In this document: piece after piece, positions 38,690-47,506 of the stretch
Numbering within the stretch: the first letter of the stretch is position 1
Layout: each line of letters opens with the position of its first letter
Source of the DNA: Rachicladosporium sp. CCFEE 5018
Taxonomy: Eukaryota > Ascomycota > Dothideomycetes > Cladosporiales > Cladosporiaceae
NCBI GenBank assembly: GCA_002077045.2
Contig: KZ111170.1
Location: 321,406 to 368,911 of the forward strand
DNA length: 47,506 nucleotides
Direction of reading: 5' to 3'
Translations under genes and position numbers: made by a program
Notes under the pieces: model-generated
Told to the model about the DNA's origin: nothing
The model's input: the letters and a program-made list of their open reading frames with translations, nothing else
The model's database searches: none

Positions 38690-40058
38690 CTACCGCCTCC
38701 CATCCAGCCCATCCGCAAGCTCATGTTCCAAATCCCCCGCCCTCCCCCCACCCATCTCCTGCGGCCTCGGATCCTCAAACCCGCCTTGCCGATAATCCTC
38801 CCCCGGAATAGGAACCTGCTGCTGCTGCCCCTGCGGCTGACTATACTGCATCATCTGCGGCGCCCTAACACTATGCCTAAATCGTCTGACCTCCTCAAGA
38901 ATCATCTGCCGCATCTCCGGCACCTCCTCCACGACCTCAAACCCAAAGTCAAACGTCGTGGGGCAAGGCGGCTCGTCCGAGGCGTCGTGCCAGATGCTCA
39001 GGTAGCGGTGCTCGAGCGCTTCTTCGACACCGATGCGCTGCGAGGGGTCGAATGCGAGCATGCGGTCGAGGAGGTCTAGGGCGTCGGGGTTAGCGCGCGG
39101 GAAGAGCTGCTGGAAGGGGATTTTGTTCATGTAGGGTAGGTTGCGGACGTATTCTTGGGCGCGGGGGGAGCCGATGCGCGAGAGGGTCGATTCGGAGGGG
39201 GTGCCGAGGTAGTGCAGGATTTGGTTTAGTTGGTCGACGTAGTCGCGGCCTTTGAAGAAGGGTTTGCTGCCCAGAAGCTCGGCGAGAATGCAGCCGACAG
39301 ACCAGACGTCGACTAGAGGCATTGTTAATGTTGATCCGCAACCTGGAGATTTGAATAGACTCACTAGCTTTCGTGTAGCTCTGAAACGATAACATGATCT
39401 CCGGTGCGCGGTACCATCTCGTTGCCACGTACTCAGTCATATAGCCGGCGTTCTCCTCCGGATCCACGCTGAAGCCTCTCGCGAGACCGAAGTCGCAGAT
39501 TTTGAGCTCACAGTCGGCGTTGACGAGAAGGTTGCCGGGTTTGAGATCGCGGTGGAGCACGTTCGCACTATGGATGTACTTCAGACCGCACAGGATTTGG
39601 TAGATGAATGATTGGAAGTGGGCATCCGTCAATGGCTGGCCGGATCGAATGATGGCAGCGAGATCGCACTCCATGAGCTCTGCAAGTAGTCAGCATCACT
39701 GTGCTCGCGCATATTCTCTGCTTCTCTGGAATGGCTCACCCTCATACAGGTATGTCTCATTGAAGTTGTCAGGCCGCGGGATGTCCATATCATACAGGCA
39801 CGTGATATTCCTATGACCACGGAAGTGCTGTAGAAGCTTGATCTCACGCAGCGCTCGCTTCGCCAGGATCTTCTTAGAGAACACATTTGTGACCTTCTTG
39901 ATAGCCACGCCCTCCCCAGTCTGGTTATTCGTTGCCGCGCATACGATGCCGTAAGCGCCCTGACCTAGCTCTTTCGTGACCGTGTATCGCTCGTCTACGA
40001 TGAAGTCCTGGTTGAACACCTTGAAGACCTTGCGGCCTTGCAGGCCTGGATCGGCCAT
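38690..40058 (-). CDS. MPK1: Cell-wall-integrity MAP kinase, Slt2/Mpk1/Mps1 type (copy 2)
   Basis: Exons 40058-39740, 39679-39365 and 39312-38690 (319, 315 and 623 nt, identical to copy 1) give 418 aa. Introns are 60 and 52 nt, with donors GTGAGC and GTGAGT; their sequences have diverged strongly while exons barely have. P-loop, Lys54, HRD, DFG and the TEY activation motif are all intact. The only amino-acid changes noticed are minor (for example Ser5 to Gly, and Trp to Arg in the EEVRRFRHSV segment). Two functional cell-wall MAP kinase genes are predicted. Confidence 0.96.
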
Positions 40059-41263
40059 GTTGATTGAGTGAGCTTAGGGAATATGCTCGCGACGTTCGAA
40101 TCTTGAAAGTGTGGTCTCTGGACGGGCAGGCGATGTGGCCAGCTAATCAAGTATGCTGCCCTCTTATCAAGGTGCTCTCACGTTCGTCGTGGTGAGGTCT
40201 CGAGATTATGCTCAGATCGAGGGACCCTGCATGCGTGTTGCTCGGCAAGGAACCGGTGAGATTGAAGTCAGTTGCCCCGCACTGTGTGGCTCGCAGTAGG
40301 GCTGGAGTCGCACGCGCAGGTGGAATGAAGGACGCGCGAGTAAAGTGCGATGCTGGACTGAGAAAGTGAGAGATGTAGACTTAGGGATCTCGGGTAGTAA
40401 TACTAGCTGACATTGATCGCAATGGTCTGAGAGGGACAGTGCGGTAAACATGTGGTGCAGCACAGTCAGCTTGCAACCTATGTGGTCGTAGTGCCCGCGC
40501 TTTAGTGGGGGTGTTCCTGAAATACCTACGGCTGAGCCCGATCATGACGAAAGGCAGGCTGTGGGCGCGTACGGTATCGAAGGAACTCCAAGGTGCCGTA
40601 CTTTAGTCGAAGGCATCTCGCTAGACTCGTGGTCTCAGGCACACCATCAGGCACATGCCCGTCGCTTGTAGCAGGCGCAGACGATTGTTTTCGAAGCGCC
40701 GCGTGCTAAGGGGCCACGTGCTGGGCTCCGAATGTAACACAGCAGCGATTGCCAATAGAGCTAGAGCTGCACGATACCTGCATGGGCGGCGGCGTGGTGC
40801 TCAGTATCATCAAGAAAACTGAGATGACTGCAATACATGTAATGTCTGGAGAGTTGTAACGATATGCGAACAGACTGTGGCATTGCTCAAGAACACATAG
40901 CACGTGAGCATCGGAAGATGGAATAGTGTTTCTCCGCGGACGGCCTGAGGTTCGACATGAAATGCCTGCCGAGGCCGTCCTCCAAACTCAAAGAACACCA
41001 CATCTTCACATGCTCTCCTGAACGAGCTCTCGTACAGCCCTTGCCAGTGTACGCTGAGCCTCCAAAGTATTGCTGGCTGTCACAGCATGATGCGCCACCT
41101 GTCCAGGTCGCTTCCCATGTCTAGCCAGTAAGCGTAAGCGTCGCTACGGCCGGTCCCCCTCGACCTAGACAAACGCCTCGGCATCGTTCGCTTCGATCAT
41201 CTCATCGCGCGCCCCATATGCTGATTTCACCTATCTCATCTCTACTCTCCTCCTGTTCTCACA
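40059..41263. promoter_or_regulatory. MPK1/HFD1 divergent intergenic region (copy 2)
   Basis: 1205 bases. The MPK1-proximal 150 bases differ clearly from copy 1; from about 40210 to 41170 identity is high, at or above that of parts of the neighbouring coding sequence; the last 90 bases before HFD1 diverge again. No coding sequence. Confidence 0.6.
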
Positions 41264-42856
41264 ATGATCTATCTCAAGATGGACGACCTACCACCCTTCA
41301 CGCACACTTCCGTGGACTCGATCCCAGCCGTCCACGCCCGCGTTACCGCAAAGTTCCACAGCCATACCACCCGTCCCATCGAGTACCGACTGAAACAGCT
41401 GCGTGCGCTGTACTGGGGTATCAAAGATGAGGAGCCAGCGCTGTACGAAGCGCTCAAACTTGACTTGGGCAAGAGCTCATATGAGTCCTACCTCGCTGAG
41501 ATCAGCTGGGTGCTCAATGACATTATCTTCATGAGCAAGAACTTGGAGCGTTTCATGAAAGACGAGAAGGCCGAGGACACTGCGTTGACGAACCTGCCAT
41601 TGCGACCGCGCATTCGGAAGGACCCGCTTGGTGCAGTCTTGGTCATTGGAGCGTACAACTTTCCCATACAGCTTTCCCTCGGTCCATTCATTGGTGCGAT
41701 CTCAGCTGGCTGTACCGCAGTGCTGAAGCCGAGTGAGAATGCTCCAAATGCCGCGAGGATTATGCAGCACATCATTTCGAACTCCCTCGACCCCGAAGGC
41801 TATCAGGTAGTTCAAGGTGCTATCCCCGAGACTACGGCTTTGCTAGCCCTTAAGTGGGACAAGATATTCTACACCGGCAACGCTGCAGTCGGAACGATCA
41901 TTGCGAAGAAAGCTGCCGAGACCCTCACGCCTGTTGTGCTCGAGCTGGGTGGCCGCAACCCGGCTATCGTGACCAAGAACGCCGACCCGCGTCTTGCAGC
42001 CCGGCGTCTCCTCTGGGCCAAACTCCACAACGCAGGTCAAGTCTGCGTCTCGCAGAACTACATCATCATTGACCGACAGATCCTCGGCGCCTTTTTACTG
42101 CAGATCGAAGCAGCGCTGAAGGAATTTCAACCGAAGGGCGCCGAGGGCAACTCGGACTACAGCAAAATCATCAATGAGCGGCAGTGGCTGCGTCTGAAGA
42201 AGATGCTAGACTCCACGCGCGGCAAAGTGCTGCTAGGTGGCAAGACGGACCAAGCTTCGCTCCTCTTCGAAACCACCGTCGTCCAAGTCAACGACCATGA
42301 CGACCCTCTCCTCACAGACGAGTCATTCGGCCCTCTCATCCCCATCCTCCCAGTCGACGATCTCGACGCCGCCATCCGCGCTGCCAACGAAATCCACGCT
42401 ACGCCACTTGGCATCTACCCCTTCGGCACCAACGCCGAGACAGACAAAATCCTCAACCAGACCCGCTCCGGCGGCGCCTCAGTAAACGACGGCTTCTTCC
42501 ACGCCTCCATTCCCACACTCGAATTCGGCGGCGTGGGCGACAGCGGCACTGGCTCTTACCGTGGTCGCGCTAGCTTCGAATGCTTCTCGCATCGACGGGC
42601 TGTGACTACCACACCAGGCTGGATGGAGGGCCTGCTCAGCGTGAGGTATCCGCCTTATACTGATGCGAAGTTCAAGCGGTTCAAGGGGATGAGCGAGACG
42701 AAGCCGGGCTTTGATCGGAACGGGAAGACTACTGGGGGTTGGGTTTGGTGGGTTCTGGGGTTGGGGGGAAAGACTACGAAAGGGGCGGGGCTGAGGTATG
42801 CGGTACTCATTGCTCTTGTTGCTGTTGTTAGGGGGTTGGGAAAGGGAAAGCTTTGA
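41264..42856 (+). CDS. HFD1: Fatty aldehyde dehydrogenase, ALDH3/Hfd1-like, tail-anchored (copy 2)
   Basis: 530 aa, same length as copy 1. Glu227 (ELGG), Cys261 (GQVCVSQNY) and the hydrophobic C-terminal anchor are kept. Only a handful of residues differ (for example ALHAR/VHAR near 22, DEEAED/DEKAED, GTKAE/GTNAE). Silent differences are concentrated in tracts: about 41930-42050 differs by roughly 12%, the following 250 bases hardly at all. Intact. Confidence 0.9.
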   Translation: MIYLKMDDLPPFTHTSVDSIPAVHARVTAKFHSHTTRPIEYRLKQLRALYWGIKDEEPALYEALKLDLGKSSYESYLAEISWVLNDIIFMSKNLERFMKDEKAEDTALTNLPLRPRIRKDPLGAVLVIGAYNFPIQLSLGPFIGAISAGCTAVLKPSENAPNAARIMQHIISNSLDPEGYQVVQGAIPETTALLALKWDKIFYTGNAAVGTIIAKKAAETLTPVVLELGGRNPAIVTKNADPRLAARRLLWAKLHNAGQVCVSQNYIIIDRQILGAFLLQIEAALKEFQPKGAEGNSDYSKIINERQWLRLKKMLDSTRGKVLLGGKTDQASLLFETTVVQVNDHDDPLLTDESFGPLIPILPVDDLDAAIRAANEIHATPLGIYPFGTNAETDKILNQTRSGGASVNDGFFHASIPTLEFGGVGDSGTGSYRGRASFECFSHRRAVTTTPGWMEGLLSVRYPPYTDAKFKRFKGMSETKPGFDRNGKTTGGWVWWVLGLGGKTTKGAGLRYAVLIALVAVVRGLGKGKL

Positions 42857-43290
42857 TGGGAAGCTGATGTGCAAGTAGGACATAGCGATTCATTGGTTCT
42901 CCGCTGACGCGTCGGTCTCCTTTCGTCTGTCACTTATACCCCTGCTTCCAGTTCGGCATTGCCTGAAGAACCTTTCCGTGGCCGAATTTCGTTATGGAAG
43001 GGATTGAATGGACTTTACACTTTAAGACAACATCCACTAGTCAATTTATACACCATATACACCTACAGGTCGCTATAAATTAACTCTCGCCGACTGATGA
43101 CTTACCTATCGGCTTCATAGGCGCGATTAAAATCTTGTGGTGTCAGTGAGCAAGGGTACAGTACCCCTTAGACGTTCGGAAAAGCAAACGATATCTATTT
43201 GCATCACACATAACTACTCGGGCAGTGCAGTCTCCAGCCAGGCAGGCAGATTAGTCTCGGTGATGAAATCCAGACGTGGATTCGGACATC
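42857..43290. other. Start of the hypervariable intergenic stretch (copy 2)
   Basis: 434 bases after HFD1. Similarity to copy 1 fades within about 90 bases of the stop codon and returns only weakly near 43240. Somewhat AT-richer than its surroundings. No gene. Confidence 0.5.
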
Positions 43291-44388
43291 ATGGCGTGCT
43301 CGTCCGTCCTAGTACGGAGATGCGTTGCTCACCCAGGTCACACAACGTCTGGGACAGTCACGTGGCAGGTCATCCGGTGTAACATCCATGAATATCGGGA
43401 TCGCAATCTGGATGCCATGATGGGAAAGCTTGAGGAAGCCGACGATGCATCTGTGACCGGACGTGCTCACAAGGCTCTGCACAAGCTTGTGGGCGTCCCT
43501 GGCCTCAACATTGGGGATATCGAACTTGTTGTGAACGGCGCTGGTACATGTGCATGGCTACCGTGGGGTGATCTAGCGGCTAACCTGTGCGGTCTAGAGC
43601 GTTCATATTACGGGGTGTACACAGGACGACAGCTTCGCTGCGATCTAGAGCTTCTCGACCTCGTGCGCAACGAAGCAGAAGCCGCGAGTGTTGTCGGACA
43701 CAGCTTGGCTCACATACTACTCGCGCGGGATGGCAGGCGTCTTGGCGGTCTACCATAGCAGGAACACGTTGATATGCATTACGCCACCGGGGCTTCGGAA
43801 ATGGCGATAGCATTCTGGGCTACGGTGGCCGCGATGCGCAAGACTAGGCTTCGCTTCCGCGTTCCAAGCGCCGTTCTCGCTGCGTGTGCATACCACGCTG
43901 TGTTTAATCACTACCATGGGGAATTACCACCGTTATGCGAGCAAGCCAGAGAAGACGAGGCGCGCTATGTCTGCATGCTCCTTATGGCCGAAACAAGCTA
44001 CGGCCTCGAGTCCAACGCAGAGTTCTGGCGGAGGGCTGCACTGAAGAGAGCGAGTGAGCACGCAAACGGTAGCTGGTGGAGCAGATGGTGGGTGGACAAG
44101 CAGAGTCCACGTCAGCTGCCTATAGTCAGTATACCCCTCGATAGTCGATATGGCAAGCTGATCATCGTGATATTGCAGATATTCGAGCACGAACAGGAGG
44201 CGGAGTCCTCTGCGTGCGCACAAGCTATGGTGACTACACCAAATGGTAAAGCCGTTGGTCCTAGTGCGAAGGGGCGCCTCGGGTTGTCAGAGAAGAAGGT
44301 CCAGGCATGGCAGGCGCTAAAGTCTGGTGGTGATACCCGTAGACTGACATGTCGTGTCGTTGGCCATCGGCGAACTACGGTCATATAG
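43291..44388 (+). pseudogene. Hypervariable orphan gene, copy 2 (one in-frame TAG)
   Basis: From ATG 43291 (MACSSVLVRRCVAHPGHTT) the frame runs to TAG 43756-43758 (155 codons). It continues in the same frame from 43759 to a TAG at 44386-44388 (209 more codons), together about 365 aa. The second part is clearly protein-like: MAIAFWATVAAMRKTRLRF, ELPPLCEQAREDEARY, NGSWWSRWWVDKQSP, KLIIVILQIFEHEQEAE. The single TAG may be a nonsense mutation; alternatively a 66-nt in-phase intron, 43693-43758, with a poor donor (GTCGGA) and CATAG acceptor would remove it. No family recognised. The homologue at 13146 in copy 1 is fragmented. Confidence 0.55.
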
Positions 44389-44644
44389 CACATGTAGGAT
44401 TGATCTGAATGCTTCTGTTCAGAGGCGCATCAAACAGGCGAAGGCAATTGCCATGATCGTCTGATCACATGTTATCGTGCTAGTTCGTATGGGGAGCCAT
44501 CCGCCGCTGTGTAAAGATCACAATGCGCATCCGCATGGGGTCGCGTGGACGTCAAGCATTGTCAGTACAATGTTTGATGAAGTGTACCGAAGATCTAGAA
44601 GTATGTGTGTACTTTTTACCTGAGGCACCCCGCGATGGACCCCA

Positions 44645-44675
44645 CCAAATTGACACGCGCTGAGAGTCAATTTGG
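44645..44675. promoter_or_regulatory. Perfect 10-bp inverted repeat upstream of the tryptophanyl-tRNA synthetase gene (copy 2)
   Basis: Identical arms and spacer to 14344-14374, 117 bases before the ATG. Similarity between the copies resumes abruptly about 20 bases upstream of it, at a TGAGGCACC sequence. Confidence 0.7.
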
Positions 44676-44688
44676 AGCCGTGTGCCAT

Positions 44689-44695
44689 TGACTCA
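44689..44695 (+). promoter_or_regulatory. Gcn4/CpcA-type site TGACTCA (copy 2)
   Basis: Exact match in the same position as copy 1, 97 bases before the synthetase ATG; the next bases differ (CACGA against CGCGA). Confidence 0.65.
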
Positions 44696-44792
44696 CACGA
44701 CTTCACGATACTGCTCCAGTATGTGGGTACAGAACACTCGTAGACCCCTTTACGTTGCTTTGCCAGTTTCAAACCCCCCAGACCCCTCCATC

Positions 44793-46310
44793 ATGGCTTC
44801 CGCCACCGCCTCAGAACCCGGCGTCCCACCCATAGCCTCCCAAAAGATCGCGGCCGCAGCGCAAGCAATAGACCCCTACAATGTCTCCGGCGGCACAGAC
44901 GAGCACGGCAATGCCGTAGCAATAGACTACGACCGCCTCGTCCAAGAGTTTGGCACCCAGCTCCTCACCCCCGAACACCTCGCCCGCTTCGAGAAAGTCA
45001 CAGGCAAACCCGCGCACCGGCTAATGCGAAGAGGCGTCTTCTTCTCGCACCGCGACTTCGACAAGATCCTCGACGCCTACGAGCGCGATGGAACGTTCAT
45101 GCTGTACACTGGTCGCGGACCGTCGAGTGGGAGTATGCATCTCGGACATACGGTGCCGTTCTTGTTCACGAAAGAGTTGCAAGAACTCTTCGACGTGCCC
45201 TTGGTAATCATGATGACGGACGACGAGAAGTATCTCCACACGCGCAACAAGAACGAAGGTCGGCAGAAACCAGCCAACACAGTGGAAGACTTCATAGCCT
45301 TCGCGCACGAGAACATCAAAGACATCATAGCCCTCGGCTTCGACCCAAAGAAAACATTCATCTATACAGACTACGAGTACCTAGGTGGCCACTTCTACCG
45401 AAACGTCTCTGAATTCGAGTCCATGGTCACGCTCTCGCAGTCCTTCGGCGCCATGGGCTTCAAGATGGAATATAACATCGGACTTCCAGCCTACGGCGCG
45501 AAGCAATGCGTTGCTGCCTTCCCTTCCTCATATCCAGAACTCTTCGGCCTGCCAGATAGCCGGTATCCGACCTGGGATCCTGCCGCGAAGACACGACACA
45601 AGAGTCTGAGTAAAATCATGACCCTCATCCCCTGCGCAATAGATCAAGAACCCTACTTCCGCATCCTACGCGACCGCTGTGAGCGAATGACAGACCCTCA
45701 TCCCAAAACCGCACTCATATTATCGAAATTCCTCACTGCGCTGCAGGGTGCCGGGGGTAAGATGAGCGCCTCAGATGCCAATTCCGCGATCTTCATGAGC
45801 GATACGCCGAACCAGATCAAGAAGAAGATCAACAGCCATGCTTTCTCCGGCGGCCGAGAAACGGCAGAAGAACAGCGCGAGTTAGGCGGGAATCCGGACG
45901 TCGATGTCGCTTATACATATTTGTCATACTTTCTCGAATCGGACGACGAGCTCGAGGCCCTCGCTACACGGTACCGTTCTGGCGACCTGCTAACGGGAGA
46001 GATGAAAGCTAAGTGTATTGCTGAGCTCCAGTCATTCGTCGCGGATTTCCAAAAACGGCGAGAGAGTGTGACAGACGAAGTCATGCGCGGCTTCATGCAG
46101 CCGAGGAAGCTCGAGTTCAAGGGCAATCCGAGTCCGACAAAACCTGCGGCGTCTGCGGTCGAGGATGCAGGGGCTGCGAATGGGGAGGCGAAGGAAGGAG
46201 GGAAAGATGGCAGGGGTACGAAAGGGGAGCGGAAAGCGGCGAAGCTGGCTGAGAAGAAAGCCGAGAAGGAGGCTGAGAAGCTGGCGCTGCGGCAGAAAGC
46301 TGAGGCGTGA
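44793..46310 (+). CDS. WRS1: Tryptophanyl-tRNA synthetase, cytoplasmic (copy 2)
   Basis: 505 aa from ATG 44793, matching the copy 1 start (MASATASEPG). An upstream open extension exists in this copy only and runs through the promoter elements, so it is not used. HLGH and KMSAS are intact. Amino-acid changes are few and mostly near the C-terminal linker (PTKPAASAVEDAGAAN against PTKPAAPAVEEGGAAN), despite about 10% silent divergence in several tracts, which shows continued purifying selection on both copies. Confidence 0.96.
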   Translation: MASATASEPGVPPIASQKIAAAAQAIDPYNVSGGTDEHGNAVAIDYDRLVQEFGTQLLTPEHLARFEKVTGKPAHRLMRRGVFFSHRDFDKILDAYERDGTFMLYTGRGPSSGSMHLGHTVPFLFTKELQELFDVPLVIMMTDDEKYLHTRNKNEGRQKPANTVEDFIAFAHENIKDIIALGFDPKKTFIYTDYEYLGGHFYRNVSEFESMVTLSQSFGAMGFKMEYNIGLPAYGAKQCVAAFPSSYPELFGLPDSRYPTWDPAAKTRHKSLSKIMTLIPCAIDQEPYFRILRDRCERMTDPHPKTALILSKFLTALQGAGGKMSASDANSAIFMSDTPNQIKKKINSHAFSGGRETAEEQRELGGNPDVDVAYTYLSYFLESDDELEALATRYRSGDLLTGEMKAKCIAELQSFVADFQKRRESVTDEVMRGFMQPRKLEFKGNPSPTKPAASAVEDAGAANGEAKEGGKDGRGTKGERKAAKLAEKKAEKEAEKLALRQKAEA

Positions 46311-46713
46311 TGCGAGATGCATCGAAGCATGCTTCTTCTTGAATGCGTTTGAGCGACCGGCGATGTGTGCATATCCAGCATGGCGAAGGGAGAAAAAAGG
46401 GCAAAGTATGGATTGCAAATGGTAGATCATTGATCAACATACATATTATGTGGTCGCGCTATCGACCCCTGCGTACCTCATGCATTGCCTTCTCACATCC
46501 GAATCGCTACATGACGACAGATTCCATCGCTCACATATTACCCTGACCTGACCTGACCGTTGCGCCCAACGCTATCAATCACATTTTGCGCCTCCATATC
46601 CCTTTACCATGCAATCGGTCCCTCCATCCCAAATCACAGCTCTTTCGTATGTTCGTAGACTTCATTACATGGCACTGATATGCCCTTCTGCCCCACTCGA
46701 ATCCGATCGCCGA
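46311..46713. other. Convergent 3' intergenic region (copy 2)
   Basis: 403 bases, same length as copy 1 and nearly identical, including the triple CTGAC. No gene. Confidence 0.6.
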
Positions 46714-47506
46714 CTAGAGCACCACGGCGAGCACGAGCGTCGATATCGCGATGATCACCGCGGAAATCTGTAGGCTCAAAGGAATGCTTCCACTCTGTAG
46801 CCCAGCATCCGCTCCAGTAGCGCCCGCAGAACCAGTCTGCGAGGCTGCGGTACCAGTCACGCTCCCGCCCGGTAGTGTGGCAGTCATGTACACCGTTCCT
46901 CGGGTATTGGTGGCAGGGAACAGAGTCTCCAGACTCGTCGCGGTGATGACGCCGCCGGGTCCGAGCTGCTCGATCACTAGGACAGTCGCCATGGGACTCA
47001 AGCTGATAACGTAGGTCTGCCCGCCAAGCGTGACTGTCTCCTGTTCGCCGGCTGTGAGAGTCTGCCCGTTGATGATGTAGGTAGGATTTGCGGCGCCGCC
47101 TTGAATGGCAGTGAAGGTCTGTCCGCCGATTGTCAGGACTGGAGCGGCTGTGGCTGCGATGCCGCCGGCTGTTGCGATCATCGAAGTCGTTGTGACGCCC
47201 GAGATGATGTCCACTAATGCTGTGCCCGAGGCGTCCAGAGAGACTGTCTCCATGCCATTGGGGCCGGAGAATGTGATCATGCCTCCTGGTGTGAGAATCT
47301 GGCCGGAGATCAGGTACGAGCCGCCGGCATTCGGCCCGAAGGGCTGGCCGTCGACGGTGAGCATTGGCGGGACCGTGATAGCTGCCGCATTTGCGTTGAG
47401 GGCAGGTGAGCCGGCGAGCGTGGTGGTCTGGCCGTTGATGACGACGTAGCCTGCCGAAGACCCAAGTGAGATAGTAGTGCCTGATACTGTGATCACGCCG
47501 CCTGGG
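46714..47506 (-). CDS. Large GPI-anchored-type repeat glycoprotein, C-terminal part (copy 2, cut by window end)
   Basis: 264 codons plus stop are visible and the frame is open at the right edge, so the gene continues outside. It covers the last repeat units and the hydrophobic GPI-type tail, and differs from copy 1 at only a few residues (for example SLSPM/SLSSM, ITVPPML/ITAPPML, GGSVTG/GGRVTG, GADAGL/GAGAGL). Nothing suggests inactivation in the visible part. Confidence 0.85.
   Translation of the reverse strand, partial: PGGVITVSGTTISLGSSAGYVVINGQTTTLAGSPALNANAAAITVPPMLTVDGQPFGPNAGGSYLISGQILTPGGMITFSGPNGMETVSLDASGTALVDIISGVTTTSMIATAGGIAATAAPVLTIGGQTFTAIQGGAANPTYIINGQTLTAGEQETVTLGGQTYVISLSPMATVLVIEQLGPGGVITATSLETLFPATNTRGTVYMTATLPGGSVTGTAASQTGSAGATGADAGLQSGSIPLSLQISAVIIAISTLVLAVVL

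Larger units (their letters stand above)
30141..47506. repeat. Large direct duplication, copy 2 (continues past the window)
   Basis: Same orientation and gene order as 1-17204. It begins, as far as can be seen, 49 bases after the stop codon of the proline-rich gene at 29282-30091, with no Ns at the junction. It still matches copy 1 at the last base (47506 corresponds to 17204), so the block continues to the right. If this is a true tandem array the unit is about 30.1 kb. Joined haplotypes or homeologous contigs would give the same picture. Confidence 0.97.

Noticed and set aside
43756..43758. Stop-codon readthrough by a known recoding signal
   Set aside because: The context is TAG followed by CAG; it does not match the fungal TGA-CTA readthrough signal, so readthrough is only a remote option.
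44682..44792. N-terminal extension of the synthetase in copy 2
   Set aside because: Absent from copy 1, overlaps the TGACTCA element, and lacks an ATG at its beginning.

Overview
The window is genomic DNA of a filamentous ascomycete. Genes carry 50-180 nt GT-AG introns with CTRAY branch points, and the proteins include an Slt2/Mps1-type MAP kinase, the Paf1-complex subunit Rtf1 and GPI-anchored wall proteins. Codon use and gene content fit a Dothideomycete, possibly a Capnodiales relative with a duplicated or hybrid genome. That placement is inference and was not checked by any search.

The dominant feature is a direct duplication. Bases 1-17204 and 30141-47506 are colinear copies, offset by about 30.1-30.3 kb. 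Each copy carries, in order, a decayed orphan gene, COQ7 (-), RTF1 (+), an unknown gene (-), the cell-wall-integrity MAP kinase MPK1/SLT2 (-), an HFD1-like fatty aldehyde dehydrogenase (+), a hypervariable orphan locus, cytoplasmic tryptophanyl-tRNA synthetase (+) and a large GPI-type repeat protein (-). The second copy of the last gene runs off the right edge. All six conserved housekeeping or enzyme genes are intact in both copies. Identity between copies is mosaic: long tracts at about 98-99%, in coding and intergenic DNA alike, switch abruptly to tracts at about 85-90%. This is the pattern expected of gene conversion or recombination between diverged homologues.

Bases 17205-30140 are seen once. 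They hold the rest of the GPI-type protein, a membrane-anchored aspartic-protease-like protein lacking one catalytic Asp, a small hydrophilic fungal protein with three exons, two genes cut by a 100-N scaffold gap (a minus-strand protein tail and the C-terminal ATPase domain of an Mdl1-like ABC transporter), a BIM1/X325-type copper-binding GPI protein, and a proline-rich gene with an in-frame TAG that ends 49 bases before copy 2 begins.

The best leads are the mosaic tandem duplication, the fast-diverging orphan locus between HFD1 and the tryptophanyl-tRNA synthetase gene, the orphan pseudogene pair disabled by different lesions in the two copies, and a perfectly preserved hairpin plus Gcn4/CpcA-type TGACTCA element upstream of the synthetase. 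The contiguity of the duplication should be tested before any biology is built on it, because a head-to-tail join of two haplotypes would look the same.
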